Shown here piece by piece: positions 60,737 through 64,000 of a stretch of 64,000 nt of DNA. The position numbers and the translations under genes are program-made. The stretch spans positions 16,859-80,858 of the forward strand of contig BGZK01002080.1 in NCBI GenBank assembly GCA_005406025.1, given 5' to 3'. Each line of letters starts with the position of its first letter. The stretch's first letter is position 1. Source of the stretch: Eumeta japonica. Taxonomy: Eukaryota > Arthropoda > Insecta > Lepidoptera > Psychidae. The notes under the pieces are model-generated. The model did not search any database. It was not told the origin of the DNA and worked only from the letters and a program-made list of their open reading frames with translations.

Positions 60737-60784
60737 TTGACAGCTCTCGCAGAGGTGGAAGACAATAATGAAATCCTATTGTAA
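60737..60784 (+). CDS. Candidate next exon, two possible acceptors
   Basis: After TTTTAG (60735-60736) the frame from the previous exon continues as LTALAEVEDNNEILL and stops at TAA (60782-60784). AATAAA at 60906-60911 could be the polyadenylation signal, which would make this a terminal exon. A second acceptor seven bases on (GACAG|CTC) gives a 37-base exon 60744-60780 with donor GTAATT. Its phase then fits the block at 60953-61072. Which form, if either, is used cannot be settled by reading. Confidence 0.3.
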   Translation: MTALAEVEDNNEILL

Positions 60785-60952
60785 TTGCATTGGCAAAGGG
60801 ACTGTAGGCTGCAGCGCGTATGTGATATGTGTAATTTGGTAACTTTCTTGGGCTAGTTACCAAGAGAATTTATTATCACCTGCACGATTCTTAGAATGGA
60901 AGACGAATAAAATATAATTAATAATAAGTGTTTTATTTTTGTATACCTTTAG

Positions 60953-61072
60953 TCTATGAATTGTATGCGTTCTTAACATATCAGCAGTATTGCATTAAAC
61001 ACTTACAAACCGATTTAAAAAAGTTCACCTGTTTAAAAAAGTTCAAAGTACTCCAAAAATCAGATGATAGAT
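60953..61072 (+). CDS. Candidate third exon
   Basis: A pyrimidine-rich tract and CTTTAG (60947-60952) precede a 120-base open block. It reads YELYAFLTYQQYCIKHLQTD, then LKKFTCLKKFKVLQKSDDR, and ends at a consensus donor T|GTAAGT. The phase requires one carried base, which the 37-base version of the preceding exon supplies. It is helical and Lys-rich, with no recognised domain. A further open block after an acceptor at 61209-61210 (to TAA at 61388) does not fit the phase and probably belongs to a repeat. Confidence 0.35.
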
Positions 61073-61189
61073 GTAAGTTGTTCATAACCTCACTTTTACT
61101 AAATCTCTAATAATTTTGCTTAGAGATTCCAAAAGTCAGCAGAATTTATGGCGAGTGTTTGTTAGTATGTGAGCTGTAAATTGAAATAA

Positions 61190-61600
61190 CTCTTATCCTT
61201 TTATATTTAGGCCCAAGTTTGCAATGAAGCGTTTCAATCTCATCTGTTCCCCCTAGATACGCAGGAATTGCCCGTGATGAGCCTGGGAAGGGGTTTTCTG
61301 CCAATTCCAAAACTCTTTTGGGGTAATTTTTTAAATACCGTGAACATTAAATTTGTGAATTTTAGAAGGAGTAAGAGGGGTAGGGAGTAAGAGGGTTAGG
61401 GATTAGAAAAGATAGGAAGTCGAAGGGATATTGAGGTTTTGAGATGGGAAGGATAGGGCAGAAGGATACTGCTATTCCTGGGAGGAGTAGTGACTGGGAC
61501 TGGCTCGAGGACTCAGGGTTCGCGTGCCAGTGTGCCACTTTAAAAACCGAACAGGCTTTGTTCATCTAGACACCGCCTGGAGTATGATCTTAAATGTCGG
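61190..61600. repeat. Purine/G-rich interspersed repeat with G-quadruplex motif
   Basis: The phrase TTGCCCGTGATGAGCCTGGG and the following G-rich AGTAAGAGGG/TTAGGGATTAG text resemble a known style of lepidopteran repeat (from familiarity). 61377-61401 fits the canonical four-G-tract quadruplex pattern with loops of 2, 7 and 3. Confidence 0.4.
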
Positions 61601-62530
61601 ATAAAACTAGAAAAATTCTTTGAAAGACTTGAAATGGCGTTATAAGACAAAAACTTGTTTAAAGCGCCTGTTTATTGCTGGTTTAACGAATTTAAGTACG
61701 AATAAGTAACATGGCTATTAAAAAACAAGTGTCTGCTATTTGATGACTATTACAAAAGAAAACATGCTGACAGTGAAAAACTTTATTCAAGAGAAGAAGC
61801 AAATTCTATTATAGGCATGAAATATTACAAAGGTTTTTTAGCGTGAGAAGGATAGTTTTACACTGGGTACAGGATACTTAACGGTAGACTGGTTTTGCGT
61901 TAGACTACGATACTGAGTAGCGTGCAGTCTAGCAGAAGCTTAACGGAAGTAGGTTCGGGTAAAACGGTGTTGTGACGTAATAGCGAAATATAAAGCAGGC
62001 TCTTTTCAACGTGTCTGTGATATTAATAGTGGCGATAAATGATAAATTTCTTAGAATGACTGAAAAACAAAGCGTCTGTTGACCGTGGGGCTGTTTTGTA
62101 ATGAACAATAATGAACATGCCTACCAAAGTGAATCTAGGGAAAAGTGTAGACAAAATTATTAACGTAAGTTTTTTGAATAGTTATTTTGTGCCGGTACAC
62201 TTACGAAATCTTGAATTGCATGTTATCAAATGTTTACTAGAAATTTTCACTGCTGTGAGCAGAAAGCGATTGAACTTTTGACAGCGTGGGCTACTGGTTC
62301 ACCACGACGACGTGTCCGCGCACTCGACGTTCTATAGAATGGACTTTTCTGAACAAAACGCAAGGGGCGACTATTTTTCTCACCAAGAAATTCATTCGCC
62401 GCATTCAAAAAGGCGGTTGAGAAAGTGTCTGATGCGGACCGAGAAAGATGTTTGAATATGATGATGAATAGATACCGATGGAGAGTTTTATAAAGAGCTA
62501 TAATAAAACAATAATAACCTGCAGTATATT
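61600..62530 (+). pseudogene. Mariner transposase relic 3
   Basis: Plus-strand fragments in mariner order: a CWFNEFK-type block near 61675-61700, ITKENMLTVKNFIQEKKQI at about 61745-61800, and FQRVCDINSGDK near 62008-62040, worn from the VYDIxTGDE block. PETKK-like TEKQS follows, then VHHDDVSAHS at about 62300-62330, corresponding to the second catalytic Asp block. The C-terminal FFSPRNSFAAFKKAVEKVSD is followed by RCLNMMMNRYRW at about 62370-62490. Stops and frame shifts are frequent. It has the opposite strand to the other two relics. Confidence 0.65.
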
Positions 62531-62534
62531 TTTT

Positions 62535-63535
62535 TGCTGTATCATGAAACTTTCTGAGTTGCTTCCGTATATAAGTGTAGGTAGCTACTAAATATTAATA
62601 TTAATTCAATTCCATACTTTAATCAACACTATTTTAAGCCAAAGAGGCATTTCTCCCCACCGAGGTCAGGGTTAACTCCCATATTTTACGTTTGATAGTG
62701 CACCTAAAAACTTTTAACCGGGACGCATAATACACGCAAGGTTTTCATGAAAATTACACAACTATGCATATTGTCTGAAAATTAAATTCTATCTTTCGGC
62801 GGGTCAGATTCCAGGGTGAGACATGAGACAAGACTCGTGAGTGGACGATCGTGCGTGCGTTATACCGGAACGTGTATCTCAACATTTATAAACCAGTTCT
62901 GTACAGCAAAATGTATATCATTTAGGAATTTTATTTGATATATGATTATGTTCCGCCTATGTGATACTAAACACAGCGAAACTATCATTTTGGCATCATT
63001 AGTGACCATAAATCAAACAATAAAAATTAAAATCCAGAGCTCGCACTCACACAAAACCTTAACGTGGCGTCCGAAGGCTCGCTAAGCGTGTCGTCCAAAA
63101 ATTCACCCGGCGTATTAATATCCGTGTGTCCGAGGGCGGCGCGGACGGACCGCAACTTTTGAGGGCGTTCAGCGAAATTATGCATACTTTGATACTTGAG
63201 AGTATTCCGGCTCGTCATTTTAATGCGGCGGCGGCGGCGGCACGCGTGGAAGAGTTGCCGCGCTGTAATGCGATTCCCGGAGCTTTCGACATCGGCCCTC
63301 CCGAATATGTAGATTTTGTTGGAGACATAATCTTTTATTCGGAACCTCATATTACTGTCAGACATAGGATTACTTCGACATTACACGTCGGGCCTCGGAA
63401 GATATGACAATCTAAAATCATTACTAAGTAGTAATAAAAAAATTTTAGCAAATGGGAAACATGTTATATTAAGTATTAATTTTCTAGCACGCTGCTGTCG
63501 GTTTAAGGGTTAATATATGAAGTTTAATCTGTAGC
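62535..63535. other. Unassigned stretch ending in a GC island
   Basis: The block at 63050-63400 is GC/CpG-rich, with a (GGC)n run at about 63222-63241 and AAATTATGCATACTTTG at 63175-63191. It is open on both strands (93 and 112 codons), as GC-rich DNA tends to be. It could be a conserved noncoding element or an exon. No domain was recognised. Confidence 0.4.
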
Positions 63536-63539
63536 AAAA

Positions 63540-63800
63540 TAAAATCAAAGAAACTACGTGCTTACAGAATACGGGTGTGAAGTAACAGCTTCCGCTGTTG
63601 CCTTTCATCCAGTGAGTGAGAGTTCTGGTGGCCCATTCTCTTTTGTCCCGATCCCTCTCCATTAGATATCTCATTGCCTCCAAAGAAACCGGCACCGCAC
63701 TGGTGACTCCTTTGGGGTGGTGAGTGCCCATGGACAACAGTTACCATCTACTCTTTGTCGGTTCGCGTACTCGTTTTCCCCTGGACTATGTTATAAAAAA
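63540..63800. repeat. Interspersed repeat family D, copy 3
   Basis: Same orientation as 23035-23330, including ACAGAATACGGGTGTGAAGT, GTGAGTGAGAGTTC, CTGGTGACTCCTTTGGGGTG and TCGGTTCGCGTACTCGTTTT. Open frames on both strands here are repeat-derived. Confidence 0.65.
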
Positions 63801-64000
63801 ACCTTTTAATTTTCAATTGACTCATCTAAGAACGAAGGTTCATTCAAGGAATGATTTTGTTATTCTATGTAAGTTTAAATACATTTATTTTTATTTTAGT
63901 ATAAGTGACTCGTTCTAAGGTTAAGTCAAGTGGAGATCAGATGTTATTAAACGTACCATGTTTATTCCATTTGTTTCATTAATAACGTTTAGTTCCATTT
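63801..64000. other. Unassigned AT-rich end of window
   Basis: Nothing was recognised. Confidence 0.4.

Noticed and set aside
61211..61390. Fourth exon of the candidate gene
   Set aside because: Acceptor and a 59-codon frame are present, but the phase does not follow from 61072 and the text looks like an interspersed repeat.
61360..61420. Telomere-like TTAGG text
   Set aside because: Only one or two TTAGGG-like units in a purine-rich repeat; no tandem (TTAGG)n.

Overview
This window looks like AT-rich, gene-poor nuclear DNA from an insect, most likely a moth or butterfly. That assignment is an inference from the interspersed repeats: RTE-type and CR1/Jockey-like LINE fragments, mariner relics, a Helitron replication-initiator relic, tRNA-derived SINEs, and several repeat texts I associate with Lepidoptera. 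There are no prokaryotic operons, no rRNA and no CRISPR array. Most open frames in the window are chance frames or the reverse strands of transposon genes.

Layout. 1-6120 is unassigned AT-rich DNA with short GC/CpG-rich islands. 6125-12280 is a degenerate repeat block invaded by a complete Ty3/gypsy-type LTR retrotransposon on the minus strand (6856-11686): two 300/301-bp LTRs differing at only two positions, an ACTA target duplication, an intact gag frame, and a broken pol (protease, reverse transcriptase, RNase H, integrase). 16085-17400 is a homogeneous 137-bp tandem array. 19859-21440 is a decayed Helitron Rep gene (minus) with no helicase. 25.8-26.3, 28.9 and 39.1-40.8 kb hold pieces of one GC-rich repeat family. 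27.2-28.1, 43.6-44.4 and 61.6-62.5 kb are three mariner transposase relics. 44.9-46.1, 51.7-52.4, 56.1-56.4 and 58.5-59.9 kb are LINE fragments. 36.1-36.4 and 49.5-49.9 kb are tRNA-derived SINEs. 32.1-32.9 and 46.9-47.3 kb are inverted copies of another family.

The only place with non-transposon splice-like gene structure is 60.36-61.07 kb (plus). There, open exon-like blocks have good acceptor and donor sites and one arrangement whose phases fit. I could not identify the product, so it is a candidate only. GC-rich islands in the AT-rich background could be conserved regulatory elements in a gene desert or a long intron, but this needs cross-species alignment.

The observations most worth following are: the 137-bp array, whose 69/68-bp half-units read like a 23-codon charged/glutamine-rich repeat and which is flanked by similar coding-like sequence; the mismatch between near-identical LTRs and an indel-riddled pol; a set of near-perfect palindromes with 0-4-nt loops; a run of three GGCGAC/GTCGCC palindromic units; and the candidate gene. 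I found no clear evidence of a new defence or metabolic system.
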